A stretch of 64,000 bases of DNA from Pleionea sp. CnH1-48 (GTDB lineage Bacteria > Pseudomonadota > Gammaproteobacteria > Enterobacterales > Kangiellaceae): NCBI RefSeq assembly GCF_024124665.1, contig NZ_JAMXSB010000006.1, positions 186,001-250,000 of the forward strand. Reading direction: 5' to 3'. The notes beneath the pieces were generated by a model. That model was not told the DNA's origin, ran no database searches, and worked only from the letters and a program-made list of their open reading frames with translations. The position numbers were made by a program, and so were the translations under genes. Positions 17,110 through 26,065 of the stretch are shown piece after piece (position 1 is the first letter of the stretch; each line of letters starts with the position of its first letter).

Positions 17110-17151
17110 TACCGATCAGTACAATAAAGCTCAAATGTACCGATTGGTACA
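17110..17151. promoter_or_regulatory. two putative TetR operator palindromes
   Basis: TACCGATCAGTA at 17110-17121 and TGTACCGATTGGTACA at 17136-17151 share the core ACCGAT(C/T)(A/G)GT. Both lie between the divergent TetR and SDR genes, where an autoregulatory TetR repressor would bind. The second copy is the better palindrome. Confidence 0.7.
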
Positions 17152-17181
17152 AAACAAATTATCATCTTCCAGGAGAAAAAC

Positions 17182-17910
17182 ATGAGTGTCGATATTAAAG
17201 ATAAAATTGCCCTTGTCACCGGAGCTAATCGTGGAATAGGAGCCTCGATTGTCGAATCTTTTTTTGCTGCGGGAGCCAAAAAAATCTACGCCGCCGTTCG
17301 CCAGCTAGACAGCGCTAAAGAACTCACAGAAAAATATGGCGATAAGTTGGTGCCAGTTCATCTTGACTTAGAAAAACCAGAAACTATTCAAGAGCTTGCA
17401 AAAACAGCTGCTGATGTTCAGGTTGTTGTTAATAACGCAGGAGTACTCATACCCGCAACGCCATTAGCAGACGATGCAGAACAAAACCTGCAACAAGAGT
17501 TAACCATTAATACCTTTGGTTTGTTACGAGTTGCAAAGGTAATGACCCCGATCATCGAGAGCAACGGTGGCGGTGCCTTTGTACAACTAAACTCAGTTGC
17601 CTCCATCAAAAACTTTCTGGGACTTACGACTTACTCAGCTTCAAAAGCGGCTACCTACTCCATTACTCAGGGCCTTCGCGAAGAATTGTCGGATAAGGGC
17701 ATAGCAGTCCTCAGCGTACACCCTGGCCCTATTGATACCAATATGGCCGCCACCGGAGGAATGACCGACATTGCAGAACCCACCAGCGTGGTATCCGAAG
17801 GGATTGTTGCTGCACTTAAAGCAGGCGATTTTCATTTATTTCCAGACTCGATGGCAAAAGACTTTGGCCAAGCCTTCCATAGCTACGCCAAAGAAATTAT
17901 TGAAAGCTAG
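17182..17910 (+). CDS. short-chain dehydrogenase/reductase, 242 aa
   Basis: A classical SDR. The cofactor motif is TGANRGIG (13-20), followed by NNAG and the catalytic YSASK with Y151 and K155; a serine in the LNSVAS segment completes the triad. D58-type acidic positions do not decide between NAD and NADP; the Arg in NRGIG and VRQLDS slightly favours NADP. The substrate is unknown. It is probably controlled by the divergent TetR repressor. A strong ribosome binding site (CAGGAG) precedes the ATG, and a clear terminator follows at 17953. Confidence 0.9.
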   Translation: MSVDIKDKIALVTGANRGIGASIVESFFAAGAKKIYAAVRQLDSAKELTEKYGDKLVPVHLDLEKPETIQELAKTAADVQVVVNNAGVLIPATPLADDAEQNLQQELTINTFGLLRVAKVMTPIIESNGGGAFVQLNSVASIKNFLGLTTYSASKAATYSITQGLREELSDKGIAVLSVHPGPIDTNMAATGGMTDIAEPTSVVSEGIVAALKAGDFHLFPDSMAKDFGQAFHSYAKEIIES

Positions 17911-17952
17911 TCGTTAGTAACTCAGCAACTGATTTCCCCAAAATCTATCTTC

Positions 17953-17992
17953 GCCCATTACTGCCACTCTTCCGGTAATGGGCATTTTTTTG
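17953..17992 (+). terminator. rho-independent terminator after the SDR gene
   Basis: GCCCATTAC (17953-17961) pairs with GTAATGGGC (17975-17983), followed by a T tract (17985-17991). It lies between the SDR gene and the convergent secreted-protein gene ending at 17994. Confidence 0.85.
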
Positions 17993-17993
17993 T

Positions 17994-18683
17994 TTAATAA
18001 AGATCGTAGTAGGTACGGAACTTTACCGCAAAATCAGCTGTACGACGCTGGCTAAGAATACCCCCGGAATGACTTTGTCCTGAGCTGAGTTCAATCGAAT
18101 AAATATTTCCCTGGATCAGCGGCACCGTAAAGCTGTTGATGCCATCTTTATACTCGCCATCTCGGGTATACTCGATAACTTGTGCTCCCACATAAACCAT
18201 TGTTTCGGGCACACTTGGCTCTGCTTCAAGCGCCACAGCAGCGGTTCCGTGCCCTTCCATTTCTATCCATAGTTCACCATCATGATCGGCTCTGAAGGTA
18301 TAGCGGTATTCTGATGAGTACTGAATCATTCCATAGGGTCGAGGCTCATGTGGAGGCACGTGACTGACGTAATCCATCACTGTGCTTAAGGTAATTTCAC
18401 CATTACCGTCATTGATAAAAAATCCCGTTAGCTCATTGGTCACCAGAGCATCCGAAAGTACTCCATCAGCACTGGATGCCGTCGATTCGACAAAGTTAAC
18501 CGTGGCTTGTTGAGCATTCAAAAAGCGCCAGTTTTTGTCTCGTTGCCCACTCGCATTATCTGCTCTTGCCCATGACAATAACTTAACTTGGCTACCAAGA
18601 GGCGTTGCCGCTTCGACAGGAACAACAAAAGCAGCAGTGGCAACTGCAAGTAATAACAAGGGCGATTTACTAATGAAACTCAT
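17994..18683 (-). CDS. secreted hypothetical protein, 229 aa
   Basis: It begins with a signal peptide (LLLLAVATAAFVVPVEAA, cleavage near residue 26). The mature part is beta-rich, acidic and lacks cysteines. I recognise no family. Segments such as GELWIEMEGHGTAAVALEA and GNIYSIELSSG look like jelly-roll or Ig-like strands. The ribosome binding site GAGGTATC precedes the ATG. It lies just before the membrane regulator gene at 19031, on the opposite strand. Confidence 0.7.
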   Translation of the reverse strand: MSFISKSPLLLLAVATAAFVVPVEAATPLGSQVKLLSWARADNASGQRDKNWRFLNAQQATVNFVESTASSADGVLSDALVTNELTGFFINDGNGEITLSTVMDYVSHVPPHEPRPYGMIQYSSEYRYTFRADHDGELWIEMEGHGTAAVALEAEPSVPETMVYVGAQVIEYTRDGEYKDGINSFTVPLIQGNIYSIELSSGQSHSGGILSQRRTADFAVKFRTYYDLY

Positions 18684-19030
18684 AATGGAGGATACCTCTC
18701 TAGTTTTTAAAATCGTGAAAATGTGGCTCAGTATTTATCTGCGCCGTCGTCCACAAAATTAATCAAATCCCAAAGCCGAGTCCTGAGCCCTACCATGAAT
18801 TTTGCTTTGATTTTTCTGAATAAATGCACTCACATAAAACTCATATATTTGTTTTAAAAGGATATTTATCAAAATGAGCATCAGTAGAGGCAGACACAGA
18901 AAATTCAATCACACTGTCTATGCCTGTTTGGATGCGGTCCAGAAAGATTTCTATCAACACAAAATAATAAGGGGCAGTTTCGTTGTATAATGATTAAATC
19001 TTTTAAGTGTAAAGATAAACGGTGTAAAAG
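18684..19030. other. 347-bp divergent intergenic region
   Basis: It lies between the secreted-protein gene and the membrane regulator gene and must contain both promoters. A 38-codon plus-strand frame at 18874-18990 is noted separately. No strong inverted repeat was seen. Confidence 0.35.
18874..18990 (+). CDS. possible 38-aa basic peptide
   Basis: The frame starts MSISRGRHRKF and ends GSFVV. An AAGGA lies 11-12 bases upstream, a rather long spacing. It would sit 40 bp before the TTG-started regulator gene. There is no family match. It could be a leader peptide or noise. Confidence 0.2.
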   Translation: MSISRGRHRKFNHTVYACLDAVQKDFYQHKIIRGSFVV

Positions 19031-21133
19031 TTGACCGACGGATATTTTTATATTGGCGATCTAAAGGTCGACCCTCAAGTTGACCATGTTTACTTGAATG
19101 GCGAAGCCATCAAACTGGCTCCCAAAGAAATGATTGTCTTAGTCGTATTAGCCAATCATTACCCTAATCCTGTATCACGAGAATTATTGCTAGAAAAAGT
19201 GTGGGATAAACGAATCGGTGCCGATGAGCTGTTAACCCGAGTCATCGCCGATCTACGCAAAAAGCTGGGAGACAGTTCGCGCCAACCACAATATATAGAA
19301 ACGGTCATTAAAAAAGGCTACCGACTCAAACACCCCATCACCTCGCCAACAGCAAAACCTGAACAAGCAGCTACTCAACAGACAAAAGCTCAAACCTCTT
19401 CTCAGCGGGCTCTGGTTGCAGTGCTGCTGTTTATGTTGATTTTGATTGCCGTTTTTATCCTAAATGGACAACACCCCACTGCGGCATCCACAACTAAGTT
19501 GGTCCTCAAGTCGCGCGAATTGATTCTGGATTCGCCAGCACAAGAAGTAAAACCAAGCATCAGTCCTAACGGTAACTATGTCATTTACAGTAAGAAGGTT
19601 AATGGCTATTTTCGTTTATTTATGTACACAATTAACGAAGCCCGTAATAAAGAAATACTGCTACAGGAAGGAACAAACCTACTCGCGTCCAGTATTTCTC
19701 CTGATGGTCTAAAAGTCACCTACACCGCCTACAATGAAACTTATTGTGAGCAAAAGGTACTTACCTTAATTGATAGTACCCAACAAACCTTGGCTTCTTG
19801 TTGGTCTCCTATCGCTCACTACTACACTTCAGGTTGGGCACAAACAACCAATACGCCACTTTATCTGGGGATCAACCCAACAACAGGGGCGCGACAAATA
19901 CGGCAACAAGGAACAAACTCAGAAACAACAAAAATCTTGTTAGAAACCAGCGGGGCTAATTCTCACCTTTACTTTCCTCGTTTTCTGAAAGATGGCCGTT
20001 ACCTTGCTTTTGTAAAGAGAGACACTTTGCAAACCTACGCCGAAGTGGGAGTACTAGATACTCAGACCAATCAAACTCAGTACCTATATAAAAGCCCTTA
20101 TATCGCAGGGCTTAGTGTCACAGAAAAACTGATTTTAGTCACAGAAACCGACGGCAAGCGGCCAGGTGTTACGGTTATCTCTCCTACTCAAGGAGTCATC
20201 GATCAGGTCATTGAACGGGAGCTATCGGGTATCGACATCAGTTCGAAAAACGCTTTGATGGTGATATCAAAGAGAGACTTTAATACTGATATTGCCAGAA
20301 TTTCCAATCAACTTGGCCATAACTCAAACATAGAGGCTGTCACTCTTTCCGATCTGGAAGAAAGCAATCCAGTGATTGATAATGACCAGCAATTGATTTT
20401 TGCTGATGAACTAAACAAAGTATGGCAACTTGATCAAAAGACTAAAAAGAAAACACTGCTATTTCAACTAAACCACCAGGCTCTATCTTGCCTCGAGCTC
20501 TCTTCAGACAGCCAGCAACTGCTCTATGGTGTTTACACTCATAAAAATCGATATCAATCCTTTATCTTTGACAAAACCAGCCAGCAACATACCAGCATAC
20601 TAGAGCAATATGAATCAAAGTTTGGAATCTGGATTAATGAAACAACACTAGCTCTGAGCGTAAAAATTAATGATCAATGGGGGCTTTACCTCTATGACTT
20701 AACCAGTCAATCGTTAAAAAAAATTAGCGATGCAAACGTACTACGACTAGATTATCACAGTGGCCAGCTTTACTATTCGACAGTAGAAGATAACCATCTA
20801 TATTCCATCACACCTTTTGCCGACACAGCAGAACATAACCAAAAGAAAGATTGGCGTATTTTTAATGACTTCGCCCTGACAACTGACTACTGGGATATTC
20901 ATAACAATCAATTGTACCTATTTGAACAAAGTCAAGACCAGCTGGTGATCGGTGTTTATGATTTAATAAGCAGGCAGCGTCAAGGTCAGTTTCCTCTCGC
21001 CTCGTTAAAACAAAATCCAACTGCAGACAACTGGTTTACTTTCGAGCTGAAAGTAAACGATGAATATATCTATCTGGTTTATGTTTCTTCAGATGATTCA
21101 AACATTATTTTGTCTGAATATGAGTTGCGATAG
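19031..21133 (+). CDS. membrane winged-helix regulator with TolB/PD40-like propeller
   Basis: A ToxR/CadC-type one-component regulator of 700 residues. It has an OmpR-like winged helix (about 1-100; ending YIETVIKKGYRLK), a cytoplasmic linker, one membrane helix (about 125-147) and a large periplasmic beta-propeller of PD40/TolB type (about 155-700; repeats such as SISPDGLKVTYTA). It should bind DNA from the membrane and respond to a periplasmic or secreted ligand. The start is TTG at 19031: an in-frame TAA sits two codons upstream and no ATG precedes the winged helix. It is flanked by a secreted protein and a lipoprotein gene. Confidence 0.85.
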   Translation: MTDGYFYIGDLKVDPQVDHVYLNGEAIKLAPKEMIVLVVLANHYPNPVSRELLLEKVWDKRIGADELLTRVIADLRKKLGDSSRQPQYIETVIKKGYRLKHPITSPTAKPEQAATQQTKAQTSSQRALVAVLLFMLILIAVFILNGQHPTAASTTKLVLKSRELILDSPAQEVKPSISPNGNYVIYSKKVNGYFRLFMYTINEARNKEILLQEGTNLLASSISPDGLKVTYTAYNETYCEQKVLTLIDSTQQTLASCWSPIAHYYTSGWAQTTNTPLYLGINPTTGARQIRQQGTNSETTKILLETSGANSHLYFPRFLKDGRYLAFVKRDTLQTYAEVGVLDTQTNQTQYLYKSPYIAGLSVTEKLILVTETDGKRPGVTVISPTQGVIDQVIERELSGIDISSKNALMVISKRDFNTDIARISNQLGHNSNIEAVTLSDLEESNPVIDNDQQLIFADELNKVWQLDQKTKKKTLLFQLNHQALSCLELSSDSQQLLYGVYTHKNRYQSFIFDKTSQQHTSILEQYESKFGIWINETTLALSVKINDQWGLYLYDLTSQSLKKISDANVLRLDYHSGQLYYSTVEDNHLYSITPFADTAEHNQKKDWRIFNDFALTTDYWDIHNNQLYLFEQSQDQLVIGVYDLISRQRQGQFPLASLKQNPTADNWFTFELKVNDEYIYLVYVSSDDSNIILSEYELR

Positions 21134-21138
21134 TTTTG

Positions 21139-21187
21139 CACACCAATAGAAAAGACTCATTAGCTCCATAGTATTTCTGTTGGTGCG
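21139..21187. terminator. imperfect hairpin between convergent genes
   Basis: CACCAATAGAAA (from about 21141) pairs with TTTCTGTTGGTG (to about 21184) around a long loop. It lies between the plus-strand regulator stop and the minus-strand lipoprotein stop, where a two-way terminator would be expected. There is no long T tract. Confidence 0.4.
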
Positions 21188-21218
21188 CTTACATACTTAA
21201 TAAGCAGCAACATCGAGA

Positions 21219-21959
21219 TTATAATTTGGTAAACTCTATGGTCGCTTCAACAAAATACAAAGCCGTTGTACCAACAAATCCAGAGTCGCTGGCCAGCAAT
21301 AACCACAGATTGCCATTAGCATCCGTATCGGCAGTAAACTGAATATTGGTACTACTCAAACCTTTGAGTTCATAATCAAAATTCTGTTGTGAACAATCTT
21401 TGGAGTTGGCAAAATTTCCCAACACAATAGCATCACTCCCCCCCATACTTTGCTGTCCATGATCAATATTCATACGGTACATTGTTGTTCCGTTTTCATT
21501 AACAAGCTCAGCTTTAGGTTGCTGAGTGCTGGCACCTGCAACAATATACACATCTTCTCCAGGTGCGCCACCGGCTCCCACACAGTTTTGTGGGGCATTA
21601 GAGGCCAAGGTGACCGTAAACAAAAGATCATATCGTGAGTTGGCATCAAGCCCAGTAACTTTACGTGTTAGAAACATAAAAAGACTGGAGCTTAAGTTAT
21701 TACCCGACAGCATTTGAGCTTTGTTCTCATCAAGTGGCTCAGGCAAAATGTCATGGCGGGCTATCAAGTTAAAATCAGAATTATTCTGCTGTGGATAATC
21801 CGCGAATCCAGAATGCCAACCATGATGCGACTGTCTAAAATCAACAACCAGCTTACCGTTTACCACGTCATTCGATTGCTGAACAGAAATGCTGCCATCA
21901 CATCCCAATAGCATGACAGAAAAAATGCCCGAAATAACCCCATACAGTTTATTCATCAT
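21219..21959 (-). CDS. lipoprotein of unknown function, 246 aa
   Basis: The signal peptide ends in a good lipobox (MLLGCDG, lipid Cys at about residue 20). The mature part is beta-rich, and two internal cysteines (NCVGAGG and KDCSQQ) may pair. Segments GWHSGFADYP, GAPGEDVYIVAG and IVLGNFANS look like a conserved family of secreted proteins seen across distant bacteria, but I cannot name it. It has an acidic pI. The neighbouring membrane regulators suggest it may belong to their regulon. Confidence 0.75.
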   Translation of the reverse strand: MMNKLYGVISGIFSVMLLGCDGSISVQQSNDVVNGKLVVDFRQSHHGWHSGFADYPQQNNSDFNLIARHDILPEPLDENKAQMLSGNNLSSSLFMFLTRKVTGLDANSRYDLLFTVTLASNAPQNCVGAGGAPGEDVYIVAGASTQQPKAELVNENGTTMYRMNIDHGQQSMGGSDAIVLGNFANSKDCSQQNFDYELKGLSSTNIQFTADTDANGNLWLLLASDSGFVGTTALYFVEATIEFTKL

Positions 21960-22191
21960 GTTCTCCTTTCTGCATCAACGTATGATTTGCTTTATGTATC
22001 TGTTAACGTATAGTCAGATTACCCGTTGACTTGCAAATAAGTCATTTTCTTTTTTATCACCTTATTTCGGCAAAATGAGATATCAACAACACTAAGATGC
22101 TGATAAATGACCTTCAAAAAAGTGTTAATTAACCGCTATAATAGCATCAGATGAATCGACTATTCGCACAGCGAAATACATACTATTATTC

Positions 22192-24300
22192 ATGGAATTA
22201 CCGCAAACAACACAGTCCCATCTTATACAATTTAAACACTGGCAACTAGACACCGAAAAAGGTCTGCTGCAAAATCAACAAACCCAAGAGTCATCAAAGT
22301 TACCTCACAAAACCACTCAGGTTCTTATTACACTGATTGCTCACCATGGTAAAACGGTCTCCAAAAACACATTAATAGAAAAAGTCTGGAACGGAAACAC
22401 TTTGGTCGGCGAGCAAGGCGTCAGCAATGCCTTATGGCGTATCAGAAAAGCCTTAAACGAAGATCCTAAACATCCGATTTATTTAGAAACCATCCCCAAG
22501 CAGGGATACAAATGGCTATGTCCGCTCCAAACAGATCCAACACCTTCGTTATCATCTTGCGCAATACTATCTATAAGTCTTCTTTTGATACTTTTTCTAG
22601 GGCTACTTTACTGGCAGCTCGATGACGATACAGTTACCTTAAAAAAGACTCTGCAAACCTACACGCTTCACAATCAATCTAATAACTATGGAACAGAACG
22701 CTACCCAGCCATTTCTCCTGACCAAAAAAGTATGTTGTTTAGTTGGGGAGAACAGAATGCACCAACCAAAATATTTCTTAAACGCTTAGTCGATGATTCG
22801 GCTCCAATTCAATTAACAAATGGCTCTTCACAAGATATTAGAGCTTCCTGGTCTCCTGACGGAAAAAGTTTTGCTTTTATTCGCCAACTCCAAGGGTTAT
22901 GTCACGTCGTAGAATACAATTTGACGACTCATAAAGAGAAAGAACTCACTCAATGCACCATGCCTAATGCTATTTCGGCTTCACTAAGCTGGTCCCCTGA
23001 TGGTCAATACATTGCCTATACACTTCAAGACAGTCATCAAAAGAAGCGGCGCATTCGATTGATGTTATTGTCTCTAACAAGGTTAACATCTCAGGTTATT
23101 CCATTTGATGCAGACACCACATCCGATGTTTTTCCGATCTGGTCGGCAGACAGCAGTACACTTTATTTTTTGCGCTACAAAACCGACAGCTCTTTTGCTT
23201 TGTATCAGTTTCATCACGACACCCACAAAGTAAACTCAGTCAGTCCCTCTCTGGCAAACACACTGAAAACAGTCTTTGGCTTCATCCCTCAGAACGATTC
23301 TGACTTTTATTTGCTGGCAACGCTAGAGGACAGCAGCAATGCAAGCTTGTTCCATTATCAGCGGAACAACCATACCCTCTCAAAGCTAAAAGTATCAGGA
23401 CATCATTTGATTGACCTAACTTTGGCTGATCAGAGACTCTACTTTGTGAAACGTTATCATGATACTCATCTGGGTCAGCTTAATCTTTCTTCTAGTAAGC
23501 CTCACATAACACCCTTTATCCAAACTTTTGGCACTGATATTCATTCAACCTACTGCCAAACATCAGGCCAAGTTGCATTTGTATCTAACACATCGGGTCG
23601 CTTAAACCTATGGCTTAGCGATCAAACAGGAGAGCACTTTCAACAACTGACAGACTATCCGCCACAAAACTATGTAGCCTATGCCGCCTGCTCTCCAGAT
23701 GGCCAGAATATTGCCTTTGATGGCATCATTCCTAATGCTCAATCAGAGGGACAGAGAGGGATCTATTTGTACAATATCCAGACCCAGCAAACTCGTTTAC
23801 TGTCAGCAATAACTCGCCCCATGGCTCCTTCCTGGAGCCTCGACAGCCAAAATCTATTCTTTAGTGATGGACAACACATGCACCTGCACGATTTGGCGCA
23901 TTCAACAAACACCCCCATAACCAATATCAAATATCGCTATATTCAGGCAGGCTCAAAATCGGGAGAATACCTGGGTATGACTGCCAAAGGAGAAATTTGG
24001 CGATTTACACTCGATAACCCCGCTAATAAACAACTTGTTGTCAGTGGTATTCATCCTGATGACTGGGGTAATTGGCAGGTCACAGATAATGGGCTCATCT
24101 ATCTAACTCGAACTCCAAAACAGGATCAGCTCACACAAATATCCTTCGTGGATAATCAAAATACACCACTAGCAACCTTCCCATCAGGATTGATAAGGAA
24201 AGGGAAAAGCCTCACCTATTTAAAACAACAAAATAAATTAGTAATTACTTACTTTGTAAAAAATGTATCCAGCATTGCCTATATCGATTTAGATCAATAA
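22192..24300 (+). CDS. membrane winged-helix regulator with PD40 propeller, 702 aa
   Basis: Same design as the protein at 19031: winged helix (about 10-105; LPHKTTQVLITL, GEQGVSNALWRIRKAL, YLETIPKQGYKW), one membrane helix (about 117-143) and a periplasmic PD40/TolB-like propeller (about 160-700; WSPDGQYIAYT, CSPDGQNIAFDG). It is much closer to the protein at 26066 (nearly identical winged-helix signature) than to the one at 19031. The two close paralogs flank the secreted-protein gene at 24631. The ATG has no obvious Shine-Dalgarno. Confidence 0.85.
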   Translation: MELPQTTQSHLIQFKHWQLDTEKGLLQNQQTQESSKLPHKTTQVLITLIAHHGKTVSKNTLIEKVWNGNTLVGEQGVSNALWRIRKALNEDPKHPIYLETIPKQGYKWLCPLQTDPTPSLSSCAILSISLLLILFLGLLYWQLDDDTVTLKKTLQTYTLHNQSNNYGTERYPAISPDQKSMLFSWGEQNAPTKIFLKRLVDDSAPIQLTNGSSQDIRASWSPDGKSFAFIRQLQGLCHVVEYNLTTHKEKELTQCTMPNAISASLSWSPDGQYIAYTLQDSHQKKRRIRLMLLSLTRLTSQVIPFDADTTSDVFPIWSADSSTLYFLRYKTDSSFALYQFHHDTHKVNSVSPSLANTLKTVFGFIPQNDSDFYLLATLEDSSNASLFHYQRNNHTLSKLKVSGHHLIDLTLADQRLYFVKRYHDTHLGQLNLSSSKPHITPFIQTFGTDIHSTYCQTSGQVAFVSNTSGRLNLWLSDQTGEHFQQLTDYPPQNYVAYAACSPDGQNIAFDGIIPNAQSEGQRGIYLYNIQTQQTRLLSAITRPMAPSWSLDSQNLFFSDGQHMHLHDLAHSTNTPITNIKYRYIQAGSKSGEYLGMTAKGEIWRFTLDNPANKQLVVSGIHPDDWGNWQVTDNGLIYLTRTPKQDQLTQISFVDNQNTPLATFPSGLIRKGKSLTYLKQQNKLVITYFVKNVSSIAYIDLDQ

Positions 24301-24630
24301 CAGCAAGGCTTCGCTGGCTCTCAATTGAGGTCAACGATCAGCATCTTTAGCTAATTAATCAGAATCTCTTTCCTATGATGACGTTTTGATAGGCTACTTA
24401 TCACTCAAGCTTTATCCTTCAGTGGCTCACTTAACCCATCTTCCAGTATCCTCAAGCAATCCATAACCCATTGATTTAAAATGATGTTATATAAAAGTGA
24501 AGTAAATTTAAGAGCAAAATGATGGTTCAGCCACTGAGTTTTCAATAAGTTTGGCACCGTTCCTGTCGCAAACAGTGAACACTAAAACCCAATGACTTAA
24601 CAAGCCCACCTAATGGCTAAAAGGAAACTT
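24301..24630. other. 330-bp region upstream of the secreted-protein gene
   Basis: Nothing coding was seen. It must contain the promoter of the secreted-protein gene and is a candidate target for the flanking membrane regulators. No clear inverted repeat stands out. Confidence 0.35.
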
Positions 24631-26019
24631 ATGAAATTAATGAAACTTAGTTTACTCACACTTAGTTGTCTATCTGTTTGGGCAACAGCCAACGATACGA
24701 ATTACATTCTTGCGAAAAATACATTGGAAGTAGAAACCATCGCCAAAGGCGACAAGCCCCCCAGAAAAAAAGAAGAAAGAATATATGAAGGCCCTGCTCT
24801 TTCGGGTATTCCAATCCTTGATGACATGGCGGTAGGCATTGATGCAATAGATGGACTGATGGCGACATCGGTGGATGTATCAACCACTATGTTTTTTGGA
24901 GGCGTTTATACAGGAAACCTTGTTGCTACCTGTAATGCCGATGTGACGACTCCAGAGCCAGAGCTTGGCTTACTATTTTGTCGACAAAGCACGACGTTTT
25001 TCCTCGATGTGGGAAATCGTAATGGCCGACTGGATGTTAGCGTCGCCAAGGGTTCGAGCCATCTAAACTCTACCGAAGCCAGCCCTTCTAGCCTCGTTTG
25101 CTTTAACATCGACTGCCATGGAAACCCAGAAGAACCTATAGAATTCGACGTCACTCCTTATGAGACAGGAACGCTTACTCTATCTAGCCAGTTCTATACA
25201 TCTGGAATTATTCCCGCTCAAAGTGCTGTCGGCCAATTTGTTTTTGTCTGGGACTACTACATGGACGCTTATCGGTTTAATGCTGACGATAAATCCGATC
25301 ATCTGATAGACGCCAATACGCTATTAGACAACGGAAACAACCACTATCACATGGTAGGAGCAAAAAAATGGACCAGTGGCTTTTTGCCAGTCGATATCGC
25401 CAAGAAGTATCGTTTGCGCGGTGACTTTAAATCGGTGGATGAGAACGAATCCTTTATCTACTTCGGTTTCGAAAGCTATGACGAAAATCACGAGTTAATT
25501 CGCTCAATTATGGTCAATCGAGCTGGTAATGACGGTGTCGTTTCTTCGTTTAATGCTACCAGCATTCAAACAGATAACGCACTACAAGGTTGGGCACCAC
25601 TGCATCAATCGAATCTTTACCGAGGTATTGGTATTTATCCTGATGGTGACACCAGCAAACGCCCTAAACACATCATCGATCCAACGCAGGGCAACCATTA
25701 TCAAACACTGGGTAACAACCAAGTTGATCTGGCAGCGGCGCTTCCTGCCGAGGTTATGAATGACATTATCCCCGGAGTAACGGTGATAAAGAATCATCAA
25801 GCCAGTAGCGCACATATTTACATTGCCGGTCAGCATGTAGGAAACCAATGGACTCACTTCGAGCAAGACTTTGAAGGTGCCCTTTGGTACAACAATCATC
25901 ACAGCTTCCGTCCAGAAACCAAATACGTGAAAGTCTACGTCGCTGGCAACTGGATCAATAGTGAAAATGCAGAGTTACTATTCGATAACTTAGTGTTAGA
26001 AACCATCGAACAGGAATAA
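24631..26019 (+). CDS. large secreted protein, 462 aa, flanked by two paralogous regulators
   Basis: It starts with a signal peptide (LSLLTLSCLSVWATA). I place the start at 24631 because AAAAGGAAA precedes that ATG; an earlier in-frame ATG at 24613 has no such site. The N-terminal third has Cys residues in likely pairs (CNAD, CRQS, CFNIDC). The C-terminal 220 residues look like a jelly-roll or carbohydrate-binding fold (RLRGDFKS, FIYFGFESYD, TKYVKVYVAG, ELLFDNLVLE). I do not recognise the whole protein. The position between two near-identical membrane regulators suggests it is their target or ligand partner, but that is inference. Confidence 0.7.
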   Translation: MKLMKLSLLTLSCLSVWATANDTNYILAKNTLEVETIAKGDKPPRKKEERIYEGPALSGIPILDDMAVGIDAIDGLMATSVDVSTTMFFGGVYTGNLVATCNADVTTPEPELGLLFCRQSTTFFLDVGNRNGRLDVSVAKGSSHLNSTEASPSSLVCFNIDCHGNPEEPIEFDVTPYETGTLTLSSQFYTSGIIPAQSAVGQFVFVWDYYMDAYRFNADDKSDHLIDANTLLDNGNNHYHMVGAKKWTSGFLPVDIAKKYRLRGDFKSVDENESFIYFGFESYDENHELIRSIMVNRAGNDGVVSSFNATSIQTDNALQGWAPLHQSNLYRGIGIYPDGDTSKRPKHIIDPTQGNHYQTLGNNQVDLAAALPAEVMNDIIPGVTVIKNHQASSAHIYIAGQHVGNQWTHFEQDFEGALWYNNHHSFRPETKYVKVYVAGNWINSENAELLFDNLVLETIEQE

Positions 26020-26030
26020 CAGAAGGAATT

Positions 26031-26059
26031 GCTTCAGCCGTCAAGGAAGATGCTGAAGC
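26031..26059. terminator. hairpin between convergent genes
   Basis: GCTTCAGC (26031-26038) pairs with GCTGAAGC (26052-26059). It lies in the 46-bp gap between two convergent stops. No T tract follows, so it is a weak terminator candidate. Confidence 0.45.
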
Positions 26060-26065
26060 CCACTA

